Shown here: positions 1-7,322 of the stretch, piece by piece
Position numbering within the stretch: position 1 is the first letter of the stretch
How the letters are laid out: every line of letters begins with the position of its first letter
Origin: Bacteroidota bacterium
GTDB taxonomy: Bacteria; Bacteroidota; Bacteroidia; AKYH767-A; OLB10
Assembly (NCBI GenBank): GCA_019136655.1
Contig: JAGVTU010000006.1
Span: 1 to 64,000, forward strand
Direction: 5' to 3'
DNA: 64,000 nt
The notes under the pieces: model-generated
Seen by the model: only the letters and a program-made list of their open reading frames with translations
Databases searched by the model: none
What the model was told of the DNA's origin: nothing
Program-made: the position numbers and the translations under genes

Positions 1-1
1 T

Positions 2-229
2 AATCCTGCAGACAACTACATCACCATAGAGTGGAATGCTTCAGAGCAAGGTACTACACACATTGTTCTGACAGACATTGCAGGAAAACTGGTGAAAGAA
101 AACAACATCCATAACACTACAGGAATAAATGCAGTAACAATGGATGTAAGCATGTTGCCAAAAGGAGTTTATGTGCTTTCAGCAATCAACAACAAAGGAA
201 CGATTAACAAGCGGGTTGTCATTGAATAA
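2..229 (+). CDS. C-terminal end of a secreted protein with a type IX secretion (type A) sorting domain (partial)
   Basis: The gene enters from the left edge and only its last 75 residues are visible. The fragment starts NPADNY, continues with an ITDIAGKLV-like strand (VLTDIAGKLVKE), has LPKGVYVLSA and ends NKRVVIE before TAA. This matches the T9SS type A C-terminal sorting domain pattern (NP, then G-K-V, then L-x-x-G-x-Y, then a terminal K-x-V-V). By family knowledge such a protein crosses the outer membrane through the type IX system and is trimmed or anchored by a PorU-type sortase. The identity of the cargo part lies outside the window. Confidence 0.82.
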   Translation, partial: NPADNYITIEWNASEQGTTHIVLTDIAGKLVKENNIHNTTGINAVTMDVSMLPKGVYVLSAINNKGTINKRVVIE

Positions 230-250
230 TCCATTGTAGATTGACATACA

Positions 251-280
251 AAAAAGACTGCTCATCTGAGCAGTCTTTTT
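251..280 (+). terminator. intrinsic terminator, probably bidirectional
   Basis: A 13-bp perfect inverted repeat (AAAAAGACTGCTC, loop ATCT, GAGCAGTCTTTTT) runs straight into a T-rich stretch. It lies 21 bases after the stop of the T9SS cargo gene. Confidence 0.85.
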
Positions 281-316
281 TGTTTTTAACCTTTATAAAA
301 TATTATCATTATAACC

Positions 317-324
317 TACCTTTG
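317..324 (+). promoter_or_regulatory. Bacteroidota -7 promoter element (TACCTTTG)
   Basis: TACCTTTG fits the TAnnTTTG consensus of the Bacteroidota primary sigma factor. Only four bases (CAAC) separate it from the ATG at 329, so transcription should start at or within a few bases of the start codon (leaderless or nearly so). Confidence 0.65.
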
Positions 325-328
325 CAAC

Positions 329-1204
329 ATGAGTGCAGTAAAACAAAGCGATGCTTGGATTTCAGTCATTGACGAGTCGTTGCATGCTGATGTATCCCGA
401 AACATGAATTTATTTTTGCAATGTGGTTCTGATTTCTTCGCAGCAGCAGTTTTAGATACCGACAGAAATAAATATGTAGCCTTGCTTGATTACCGGTTTC
501 CATATCCTATGGAGCCACGCGACTTGCATGAAAATATTCTTGGTATTATTGAACAAAACAAGACTCTTCTTGATAATCGTTACGAAAGTGTTTCACTCAG
601 TTTATGCGGGTTTAAAAACACCTTGCTTCCTGATGTTTTTTTTGATGCAGATAAAATGGAAACTCTATTCCGCATCAATCATGCGTTAGAGGATAACGAA
701 ATGGTTTTATATGATAATCTCAGACGTATTTCAGCTAAAAACCTGTATGCTGTTCCAAAGGAGTTGTATCGTTTTTTTACCTCATATTATTCTAATCTCT
801 CCGTCTTCCATGGCGCCACACCATTGATTGAAGGTTTGCTGACACAACATAAAAACACTACAGGCAAAGTAGTTACCATCAATGTTCAGGGCAGATATTT
901 TGAAATGGTGGTAACCACCGGTGGGGATCTTGAATATTACAACAGGTTTGATTTTCAGACACCGGAGGATTTTATGTACTATCTGGTATTTGTGTATGAA
1001 CAACTTGAATTAAATCCTGAAACTGATACATTAAATATTGCAGGAACAATAGAAAAAACTTCAGCATTGCTGGCTCTCATTCGTAAATACATACGCAACA
1101 CACAGTTTACACAGCGCCCTGCATTTTGTTTTTACAGCTATGGTTTTGATGAGGTCTCTCCTTATTATCATTTCAGTCTGTACAATCAGTTTCTGTGCGT
1201 ATAA
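329..1204 (+). CDS. DUF3822 family protein
   Basis: A 291-residue protein with no signal peptide or membrane segment. Its length and its position directly in front of an rsmD-type methyltransferase gene fit DUF3822, a Bacteroidota family of unknown function that I recognise mainly by this neighbourhood. Sequences such as LSLCGFKNTLLPDVFFD and the C-terminal FCFYSYGFDEVSPYYHFSLYN look typical, the latter resembling the end of an actin/ASKHA-like fold, but that is an impression. The next gene starts inside its last codons, so the two are probably translated in a coupled way. Confidence 0.7.
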   Translation: MSAVKQSDAWISVIDESLHADVSRNMNLFLQCGSDFFAAAVLDTDRNKYVALLDYRFPYPMEPRDLHENILGIIEQNKTLLDNRYESVSLSLCGFKNTLLPDVFFDADKMETLFRINHALEDNEMVLYDNLRRISAKNLYAVPKELYRFFTSYYSNLSVFHGATPLIEGLLTQHKNTTGKVVTINVQGRYFEMVVTTGGDLEYYNRFDFQTPEDFMYYLVFVYEQLELNPETDTLNIAGTIEKTSALLALIRKYIRNTQFTQRPAFCFYSYGFDEVSPYYHFSLYNQFLCV

Positions 1205-1731
1205 TCAGCGGAAAATTCAGAGGTAAAAAAATTGAAGCCCCACATGAGCTTCCTGTTCGCCCTACAACCGATTTTGCTAAAACAGGACTGTTTAATATTC
1301 TTTCGTTCCGAAAAAATTTAGCTGATTGCAAAGTGCTTGATCTTTACGCAGGGACAGGCAATATTACCTATGAATTTATTTCCAGAGGAGTTAAGCATAT
1401 TACTTCTGTAGATTATCACAAAGGATGTACTTCCTTTATTACATCCACATTAAAAAAACTTAATGCAGATAATTCACAGGTAATAACATCTGATGCTTTG
1501 GAGTGGTTGGAAAACTGCCATCAGCAATATGATATCATTTTTGCAGACCCACCTTATGAAAATTCACCGGTGGCAGAATTAGTAAACATTATATTCAACA
1601 ATCATTTACTTAAAACTGACGGATTGCTGATAATAGAACACAGCAGTAACATAAAACACGTAACAAATCCTGTAGCTGACGAAATCAGAAAATATGGTGC
1701 CGTAGCTTTCAGTATATTCGCATCAAAATAA
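1195..1731 (+). CDS. rsmD: RsmD family 16S rRNA (guanine-966-N2)-methyltransferase
   Basis: A 178-residue SAM-dependent methyltransferase that, by family, methylates N2 of G966 in 16S rRNA within the 30S subunit. It has the family start MRIISGKFRGKKI, the SAM-binding motif LDLYAGTGNI and the catalytic N6/N2 motif DPPY at residues 118-121. The start is GTG at 1195, giving a 10-base overlap with the upstream gene; the conserved MRIISG start supports it. coaD follows after 12 bases, a conserved pairing. Confidence 0.93.
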   Translation: MRIISGKFRGKKIEAPHELPVRPTTDFAKTGLFNILSFRKNLADCKVLDLYAGTGNITYEFISRGVKHITSVDYHKGCTSFITSTLKKLNADNSQVITSDALEWLENCHQQYDIIFADPPYENSPVAELVNIIFNNHLLKTDGLLIIEHSSNIKHVTNPVADEIRKYGAVAFSIFASK

Positions 1732-1743
1732 ATTGACTGTACA

Positions 1744-2196
1744 ATGAAAACTGCCGTATTCCCGGGTTCGTTTGATCCGATCCATAATGGTCATCGTGAA
1801 ATAGTAGAGCGCATGCTGCCACTGTTTGACAAGTTAATCATCGCTGTAGGTGTGAATGCAGATAAAAAATATCTGTTTACAACTGAGCAACGTCTGCAAT
1901 GGCTTAAGGAAGTATTCGGCAACGAACCAAAAATTTCTATTGAACAGTATTCCGGGCTTACTGCTGATTTTTGCAAACAAAGAAATGCTGCTTATCTGAT
2001 ACGCGGGTTGCGCAACAGCAGTGACTTTGAATTTGAAAAAGCAATTGCACAGATGAACAGAAAACTGGGCGGTGTTGAAACCGTATTTGTTATTTCAAGT
2101 CCCGAACATGCACCATTGTCTTCAACCATTCTCCGTGATATAATAGTCAATGGAGGAAGTGTGAACGACCTTGTTCCTGTAAAGATTACAATGTAA
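1744..2196 (+). CDS. coaD: pantetheine-phosphate adenylyltransferase (CoaD)
   Basis: This 150-residue enzyme transfers AMP from ATP to 4'-phosphopantetheine to make dephospho-CoA, the penultimate step of coenzyme A synthesis in the cytoplasm. The N-terminal nucleotidyltransferase signature PGSFDPIHNGH contains the H14-x-G-H17 motif. The substrate-site segment LIRGLRNSSDFEFE and the C-terminal ISSPEHAPLSSTILRDI are both present. The length is normal for CoaD (about 155-160). It follows rsmD by 12 bases, as in many bacteria. Confidence 0.96.
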   Translation: MKTAVFPGSFDPIHNGHREIVERMLPLFDKLIIAVGVNADKKYLFTTEQRLQWLKEVFGNEPKISIEQYSGLTADFCKQRNAAYLIRGLRNSSDFEFEKAIAQMNRKLGGVETVFVISSPEHAPLSSTILRDIIVNGGSVNDLVPVKITM

Positions 2197-2225
2197 TAAG
2201 TCTGTTACTGTTCAACCAAAATTGG

Positions 2226-3986
2226 TTAATCGGTGACTATTCCAAAAGGAAGACGCATTTGAATTCTATCCTTCTGACCAATATGCTGGATGTAGCGCAT
2301 GGTATTGAGGCTTTCTTTCATGTAATCAGGCAACATCACACTTGCTGTTTCACCTTTTAACTCATCCAGAAATTCCTGCAGTGGTTCTTTCTGCTCGGGC
2401 AGTTCCTTAATACGATAATTATCAATTCCAGCTTTTTTAGCAGCTAATTCAACTGCATCGTTCAAGCCGCCAAACATATCTACCAAACCTATCCTCTTTG
2501 CATCAACAGCACTCCATACCCTTCCCTGACCAATACTGTCAACATCTGCTTTAGTAATGTGCCGACCTTCTGCAACACGCGAAATAAATGTATCATACAC
2601 TTCTTCTACACCTTTCTGAATTTTTTCACGCTCCATAGGTGAGAGCCCTCTTGTTGGCAAACCCATATCGGCATAAGGTCCGGTTTTGTATGTATCGAAT
2701 GTAAGCCCAAGTTTATTAGTCAGTAATTTCTGAGCATTCATCAATAACCCGAACACACCAATGGAACCTGTGATGGTGTTGGGTTGTGCAACGATAGTGT
2801 CTGCAAGACAACTGATGTAATAACCTCCAGAAGCAGCCACATCACCCATACTTACAATAAAAGGTTTTGCCTCTTTGGCTAATTTTGTTTCTCTCCAGAT
2901 TACATCGGAAGCAAGCGCACTACCTCCGGGAGAATTTACACGCAATACAATAGCCTTCACTTTGTTGTCTTCGCGAGCTTTTTTGATGGCTGCAGCAATA
3001 TTATCAGATCCCATCTGACCTCTTTCACCTTTTCCGCTTACAATTTCACCAGTAGCATAAATCACAGCGATGCGCTCTTGTGCAAACTTTTTATCAGTTT
3101 TCGGAGCCGGCACATCTTTGTACTTAACAAGTGATACATAACTGATTTTATCTTCCTTCTCTCCATTTTTTGATGCTATAATTTTTTCCAACTCATCCAG
3201 ATAGGTTAGCTGATCAACCAAATGTAGTTGCAATGCATCATTTGCATTTTCAGCAGAAAGGCTATCGGCAATATTTTCCAACTCTTCGCGTGAAATTTTT
3301 CTTGACTCAGTAATTTCAGTACATACGGTTTCCCAAACTGCATTGACATAGGTAGCAGTTTGTTCTCTGTTTTCGGGGCTCATCTTATCAAGAATAAAAG
3401 GCTCAATAGCACTTTTAAATTTACCATGTCGGATTATTTCCGGTTCAATTTCAAGTTTTTCGAGTGCCCCTTTAAAAAACACCAACTGCGTAAACAACCC
3501 TCTGAAATCTACTGCACCCTGTGGATGTAAATAAATTTTATCGGCAACACTTGCCAGATAATACGCCTTGGTAGTATAACCTTCAGAATATGCAATGACG
3601 TATTTCTTTGATTTTTTAAACTCAATTAACGCATTTCGTAATTCGCGTATAGATGCATAGCCTCCTTCAAGGTAATTGAGATTAAGTAAAACTCCTTTGA
3701 TATTTGCATCTGCAGCTGCATTTTCCAGACATTTGGTAATGTCGTTTAACCCAGGTTGATTGGATGGTTTCAACGAAGTAAGATTCAGGTTTTTAAAAGG
3801 ATTGTCATCGGTACGTTCGTCCAAAGGTTGACTGAATTCAATTTTAAGCACTGAATTAGCTTTAATAGTGGCCACCTCTTTCTGAAATGCTGAACCTAAT
3901 AAGGCACCAAAAACAAAAAAGATGATGATGCAGAAAAGAAACAGCGCGGTAAGTGATGCCAATAAATATTTAAAGAATTGTTTCAT
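2226..3986 (-). CDS. sppA: signal peptide peptidase SppA, 67K type
   Basis: A membrane-bound serine protease of 586 residues that digests cleaved signal peptides. One N-terminal membrane segment (about residues 6-28) is followed by two tandem ClpP/crotonase-like domains, as in the long SppA form. The Ser-Lys dyad can be placed: Lys191 in HGKFKSA and Ser386 in AASGGYY. I chose ATG 3986 (MKQFFKYLL) because it puts the membrane anchor at the N-terminus; an in-frame upstream start at 4046 would add 20 residues and run over the folK promoter. It is transcribed divergently from folK. Confidence 0.93.
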   Translation of the reverse strand: MKQFFKYLLASLTALFLFCIIIFFVFGALLGSAFQKEVATIKANSVLKIEFSQPLDERTDDNPFKNLNLTSLKPSNQPGLNDITKCLENAAADANIKGVLLNLNYLEGGYASIRELRNALIEFKKSKKYVIAYSEGYTTKAYYLASVADKIYLHPQGAVDFRGLFTQLVFFKGALEKLEIEPEIIRHGKFKSAIEPFILDKMSPENREQTATYVNAVWETVCTEITESRKISREELENIADSLSAENANDALQLHLVDQLTYLDELEKIIASKNGEKEDKISYVSLVKYKDVPAPKTDKKFAQERIAVIYATGEIVSGKGERGQMGSDNIAAAIKKAREDNKVKAIVLRVNSPGGSALASDVIWRETKLAKEAKPFIVSMGDVAASGGYYISCLADTIVAQPNTITGSIGVFGLLMNAQKLLTNKLGLTFDTYKTGPYADMGLPTRGLSPMEREKIQKGVEEVYDTFISRVAEGRHITKADVDSIGQGRVWSAVDAKRIGLVDMFGGLNDAVELAAKKAGIDNYRIKELPEQKEPLQEFLDELKGETASVMLPDYMKESLNTMRYIQHIGQKDRIQMRLPFGIVTD

Positions 3987-4013
3987 TGAAATAAATGTTA
4001 AGTAACTAAAATT

Positions 4014-4021
4014 TAGTTTTG
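4014..4021 (+). promoter_or_regulatory. -7 promoter element (TAGTTTTG) for folK
   Basis: TAGTTTTG matches TAnnTTTG and lies 19 bases before the proposed folK TTG start, in the divergent gap with sppA. No convincing -33 TTTG was picked out. Confidence 0.45.
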
Positions 4022-4040
4022 CAAAGCTAAAAAAATAGAA

Positions 4041-4559
4041 TTGCACGTTGTTAATTTAAAACCGAACTCAGCCATATTGTTGACAGGAAGCAACATGGGC
4101 CAACGCTTACTGCATCTGCAACAGGCAGCCAAAGCCATTGTGTCTGAAATCGGAAAGATTGAAAAATATTCTGAAATTTATGAAACTTCGGCATGGGGTA
4201 ATACACAACAACCTGCATTCCTGAATCAGGCCTTACTGATTGAACCGAAATTATCACCGGACGAACTGTTAACCAAAATTTTGCATATAGAAAAATCTAT
4301 GGGAAGAGAGAGGAAAGTACGGTGGGAGCCTCGAATTATTGACATAGATATATTGTTCTATGGTTCTGAAGTTTCAGAAAACAAACATCTTACCATTCCA
4401 CATCCCGAAATACCCAACCGCAGATTTGTACTTGAACCTTTAAATGAACTTGTGCCTGAAATGGTACATCCGTTGCTCAAAAAAACCATCAGTCAGTTGC
4501 TAAACGAATGCAACGACCCTCTGACGGTGACCAAACTGAATTCACATGTACAGAAATAA
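4041..4559 (+). CDS. folK: 2-amino-4-hydroxy-6-hydroxymethyldihydropteridine diphosphokinase (HPPK)
   Basis: Transfers pyrophosphate from ATP to 6-hydroxymethyl-7,8-dihydropterin in folate synthesis. It has the early TGSNMGQRLLHL segment (family LGSNLGD), YETSAWG (family YeT.p.g) and the signature RWEPRIIDIDILFYG with its Mg-binding Asp pair. C-terminal PHPEIPNRRFVLEPL is also standard. At 172 residues it is of normal size. The start used is TTG 4041; there is no ATG that would keep the conserved beta strand, so a rare start codon is likely. It overlaps the kinase gene downstream by 14 bases. Confidence 0.92.
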   Translation: MHVVNLKPNSAILLTGSNMGQRLLHLQQAAKAIVSEIGKIEKYSEIYETSAWGNTQQPAFLNQALLIEPKLSPDELLTKILHIEKSMGRERKVRWEPRIIDIDILFYGSEVSENKHLTIPHPEIPNRRFVLEPLNELVPEMVHPLLKKTISQLLNECNDPLTVTKLNSHVQK

Positions 4560-5166
4560 ATATCTAATTATAGAAGGTAACATTGGAGCAGGCAAGACAT
4601 CTCTTGCCAAACTAATTGCAAAGGAGTTTAACTTTCATCTGATACTTGAAGAGTTTGCAGAGAATACCTTTCTCCCACAATTTTATAACAATCCCGAAAT
4701 TTTTGCATTCCCACTGGAAATGTCATTTATGGCAGCACGATTCAAGCAGATGAAAGAATTCTTCTCTAAACATACTTTGCCTTTTCCTGTAGTAAGTGAT
4801 TATATGTTTCATAAAACCCTGCTTTTTGCCAAATCCAACCTTAAACCGGGAGAATTTAAATTGTTTGAACAGTTTTTCCAGATGTTGAATACAGGATTAC
4901 CAAGTCCTCAATTAATTGTATTTCTATACAAGGAAGTACCTCAGTTGCAAAAGAACATCAAGAAGCGGGGAAGGAGTTATGAGATGGACATTAAAGACGA
5001 TTACCTGACACGAATTGATAAAGCATATAACTCATTCTTAAAAAGACCCCCTAAAGCCTCTAAAATATTAAAAATCAATACAAACGAATTGGATTTTGTC
5101 AAAAACAAATATGATTTTGAACATATTTTGGCTGAAATCAGAAAAACCGGATTCAAACTAGACTGA
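4546..5166 (+). CDS. deoxynucleoside kinase family protein
   Basis: A 206-residue P-loop kinase that, by family, phosphorylates deoxyribonucleosides in salvage. The Walker A motif GNIGAGKTS sits at residues 11-19. EEFAENTFLPQFYNNP fits the substrate-binding region after strand 2, and KKRGRSYEMDIKDDYLTRI fits the lid segment with its R-x-x-E. The substrate base (dA/dG versus dC/T) cannot be told from sequence. The folK-dNK overlap of 14 bases is a recurrent Bacteroidota arrangement and suggests one operon. Confidence 0.88.
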   Translation: MYRNKYLIIEGNIGAGKTSLAKLIAKEFNFHLILEEFAENTFLPQFYNNPEIFAFPLEMSFMAARFKQMKEFFSKHTLPFPVVSDYMFHKTLLFAKSNLKPGEFKLFEQFFQMLNTGLPSPQLIVFLYKEVPQLQKNIKKRGRSYEMDIKDDYLTRIDKAYNSFLKRPPKASKILKINTNELDFVKNKYDFEHILAEIRKTGFKLD

Positions 5167-5207
5167 TGGGGTGTTATTAATTACCCATTTTAGCTAAAAA
5201 TTAAATT

Positions 5208-5237
5208 TTTGTATTTAAAATCATTGTATTATACTTG
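5208..5237 (+). promoter_or_regulatory. Bacteroidota-type promoter for the OmpA-family gene
   Basis: A -33 TTTG (5208-5211), an 18-base spacer and a -7 TATACTTG (5230-5237, one mismatch to TAnnTTTG) lie about 43 bases before the ATG at 5280. Confidence 0.6.
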
Positions 5238-5279
5238 CACCTTGAAATGTTAAAATAATTTATTAAACCACTCTATAAG

Positions 5280-6734
5280 ATGAAAGGTAAAACTCTACTC
5301 ATTACTTCTTTTTTATTGGCTGGAAGTCAGCTGCTCTTTGCGCAGGAATCTTCTAATTACAGCCTTCCCAACAAGAAGGATTTTGACAAATGGTCAGTTG
5401 GACTCACAGGAGGATTAAACTGGTTTCAGGGAGACTTAAACGACCACACTAAAGACAATAACAGTATTCTTAAGAACATTCAGGATCCAGTTATAGGATT
5501 AAAATTAGGATATCAATTGACACATGCCGTGCAATTGAATGTTAGAGGTAATTACACCAATCTGTCAGGACAGAAGGATAAAACTACCTTTAGTTATCCT
5601 AATCCTGTAACCGGACCTAACAGAGTTACCAGAAATATTAAGTTTAAATCAACCGTAATACAAGGTAGTTTTAACATCAATTACACTATCGGTAACATCA
5701 GTTTCCTGCAACGTAACAAGCGTGTTCACTTCTATGGTGAAATCGGGGTTGGAGCATTTCAGTTTGCACCTACCGTTACTGATTTGGACAATGGAACTAA
5801 GTATGTAAAAAAAGGAAATGTGGTAGAAGGAATTATTCCGGTAAGTTTCGGACTGAAATACCAGTTCAAAAGATTTGATGCAGGATTGATGTACACCTTC
5901 AACAAAACGCTTACCGACAAGGTTGACCAGGTTTATGATTCAAAAACTGAAACTGATAACTGGTCGTTCTTTCAAATCGCCTTAAACTATACTTTCGGTA
6001 AGAAACAAGCGATGATGGAGTGGGTGAACCCAATGGAAGTGGTTTACAACGACCTTTCAGATATGAAAAATCGTATTGATGTTATCTCAGGTGATAAAGA
6101 CAAAGACGGTGTTTCTGACTTATTTGATAAAGACAATTCAACTCCTGAAGGTGTGAAAATTTATGGTGATGGAACTGCATTGGACAGCGATGGTGACGGA
6201 ATTCCTGACTATAAAGATGATGATCCATACTCCAATAAGGGAGCAAAAGTTGGTGCTACCGGTGTGGAACTGGATGCTGATGGCGATGGAGTTCCTGACA
6301 GTAAAGACATGGAGCCAAATACTCCAAAAGGAAACTTAGTTAATTTCCAGGGCGTAACCATTGCTCCTGAAGGTTCTTACGGAAAAGAAGGCATTTCAAG
6401 CAGTTCTACCGGTTGGTTACCATCTATTTTCTTCGATGTTGATCAGTCAGTACTTAAGCCTGCTTCACTTGACCGCCTCAATACAGTTGCACGCGTAATG
6501 ATTAAGAATCCTAACTTGAAGATTAACATTATTGGTAACTGTGATGTGGATGCTTCAGAATCTTATAACGATAAATTGGGCATGAGAAGAGCAGAAGCAG
6601 CACTCAACCACTTAGTAAAAGTTTATGGTATAGATGCTTCACGCCTGACAGCAACTTCACTTGGTAAGAAAGAACAATTGGCAAAAGGTGTTAAGAGAAT
6701 GAACAGAAGGGTTGACTTTGAAGTAGCCAAATAA
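5280..6734 (+). CDS. OmpA family outer membrane protein with thrombospondin type 3 repeats
   Basis: A 484-residue protein. A signal peptide (about residues 1-21, ending LLFAQ) precedes an N-terminal beta-barrel-like region (about 35-245). A calcium-binding TSP3 linker (about 265-345) follows, with repeats such as DKDKDGVSD, DSDGDGIPD and DADGDGVPD. The C-terminal OmpA peptidoglycan-binding domain (about 380-484) includes FFDVDQSVLKPAS and the NRRVDFEV end. It should tether the outer membrane to peptidoglycan. It has its own promoter and terminator, so it is probably monocistronic and abundant. Confidence 0.9.
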   Translation: MKGKTLLITSFLLAGSQLLFAQESSNYSLPNKKDFDKWSVGLTGGLNWFQGDLNDHTKDNNSILKNIQDPVIGLKLGYQLTHAVQLNVRGNYTNLSGQKDKTTFSYPNPVTGPNRVTRNIKFKSTVIQGSFNINYTIGNISFLQRNKRVHFYGEIGVGAFQFAPTVTDLDNGTKYVKKGNVVEGIIPVSFGLKYQFKRFDAGLMYTFNKTLTDKVDQVYDSKTETDNWSFFQIALNYTFGKKQAMMEWVNPMEVVYNDLSDMKNRIDVISGDKDKDGVSDLFDKDNSTPEGVKIYGDGTALDSDGDGIPDYKDDDPYSNKGAKVGATGVELDADGDGVPDSKDMEPNTPKGNLVNFQGVTIAPEGSYGKEGISSSSTGWLPSIFFDVDQSVLKPASLDRLNTVARVMIKNPNLKINIIGNCDVDASESYNDKLGMRRAEAALNHLVKVYGIDASRLTATSLGKKEQLAKGVKRMNRRVDFEVAK

Positions 6735-6750
6735 TCTTTAGAAACAGAAT

Positions 6751-6784
6751 AAAAAAACGCTCCGCAAAAACGGAGCGTTTTTTT
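6751..6784 (+). terminator. bidirectional intrinsic terminator
   Basis: AAAAAAACGCTCCG / CGGAGCGTTTTTTT with a six-base loop sits between the convergent OmpA-family gene (plus) and trmH-like gene (minus). A-run and T-run on either side allow it to work on both strands. Confidence 0.9.
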
Positions 6785-7313
6785 ATGGCTTTAGTTTGCA
6801 GAATAAATCATAGATAAAAATTCCGGCACACACCGCCACATTCAGTGAATGCTTGGTGCCATACTGTGGAAGTTCAAGACAACCATCGCACAGTTGCAAA
6901 GTTTCATCGCTTACACCATCCACTTCATTTCCAAAAATCAAAACGAGTTTCATATTACTTTCCGGCATAAAATCAGGAAGTAAAATCCCTGAGTCAGTCT
7001 GTTCGGCAGCATAAACTTTGTATCCCCCTGCCCGCTGTTGTTCAATGGCCGTGGATGTATCAGAAAAATATTCCCAGTTTACTGAATTGGTAGCCCCTAA
7101 TGCAGATTTTAAAATATCTTTGTGAGGTGGTTGTGCGGTGAACCCCGTGAGAATAATTTTTTCAACGGCAAAAGCATCGCACGTCCTGAAAACCGAACCG
7201 GTGTTTAATGCACTTCTAACATTTTCAAGAATGACAACTAATGGTATCTTTATAGAATCTTTGAACTCGCTTACTGAAAGTCGTCCGAGTTCGTTAAGTT
7301 TTAATTTTTTCAT
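6783..7313 (-). CDS. TrmH/SpoU family RNA 2'-O-methyltransferase
   Basis: A 176-residue SPOUT methylase. ENVRSALNTGSVFRTCDAF gives motif 1 with the N-x-G-x-x-R pattern. The SAM-binding knot follows at the C-terminus: IFGNEVDGVSDETL (motif 2) and LPQYGTKHSLNVAVCAGI (motif 3). The compact size lacks the extra RNA-binding domain of TrmB/RlmB types, so the target (tRNA G18, rRNA or other) is not known. ATG 7313 (MKKLKLNEL) was chosen because it sits just before the conserved region; an open frame continues upstream into mutS but is non-conserved in look. Confidence 0.88.
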   Translation of the reverse strand: MKKLKLNELGRLSVSEFKDSIKIPLVVILENVRSALNTGSVFRTCDAFAVEKIILTGFTAQPPHKDILKSALGATNSVNWEYFSDTSTAIEQQRAGGYKVYAAEQTDSGILLPDFMPESNMKLVLIFGNEVDGVSDETLQLCDGCLELPQYGTKHSLNVAVCAGIFIYDLFCKLKP

Positions 7314-7322
7314 TATCCGTAA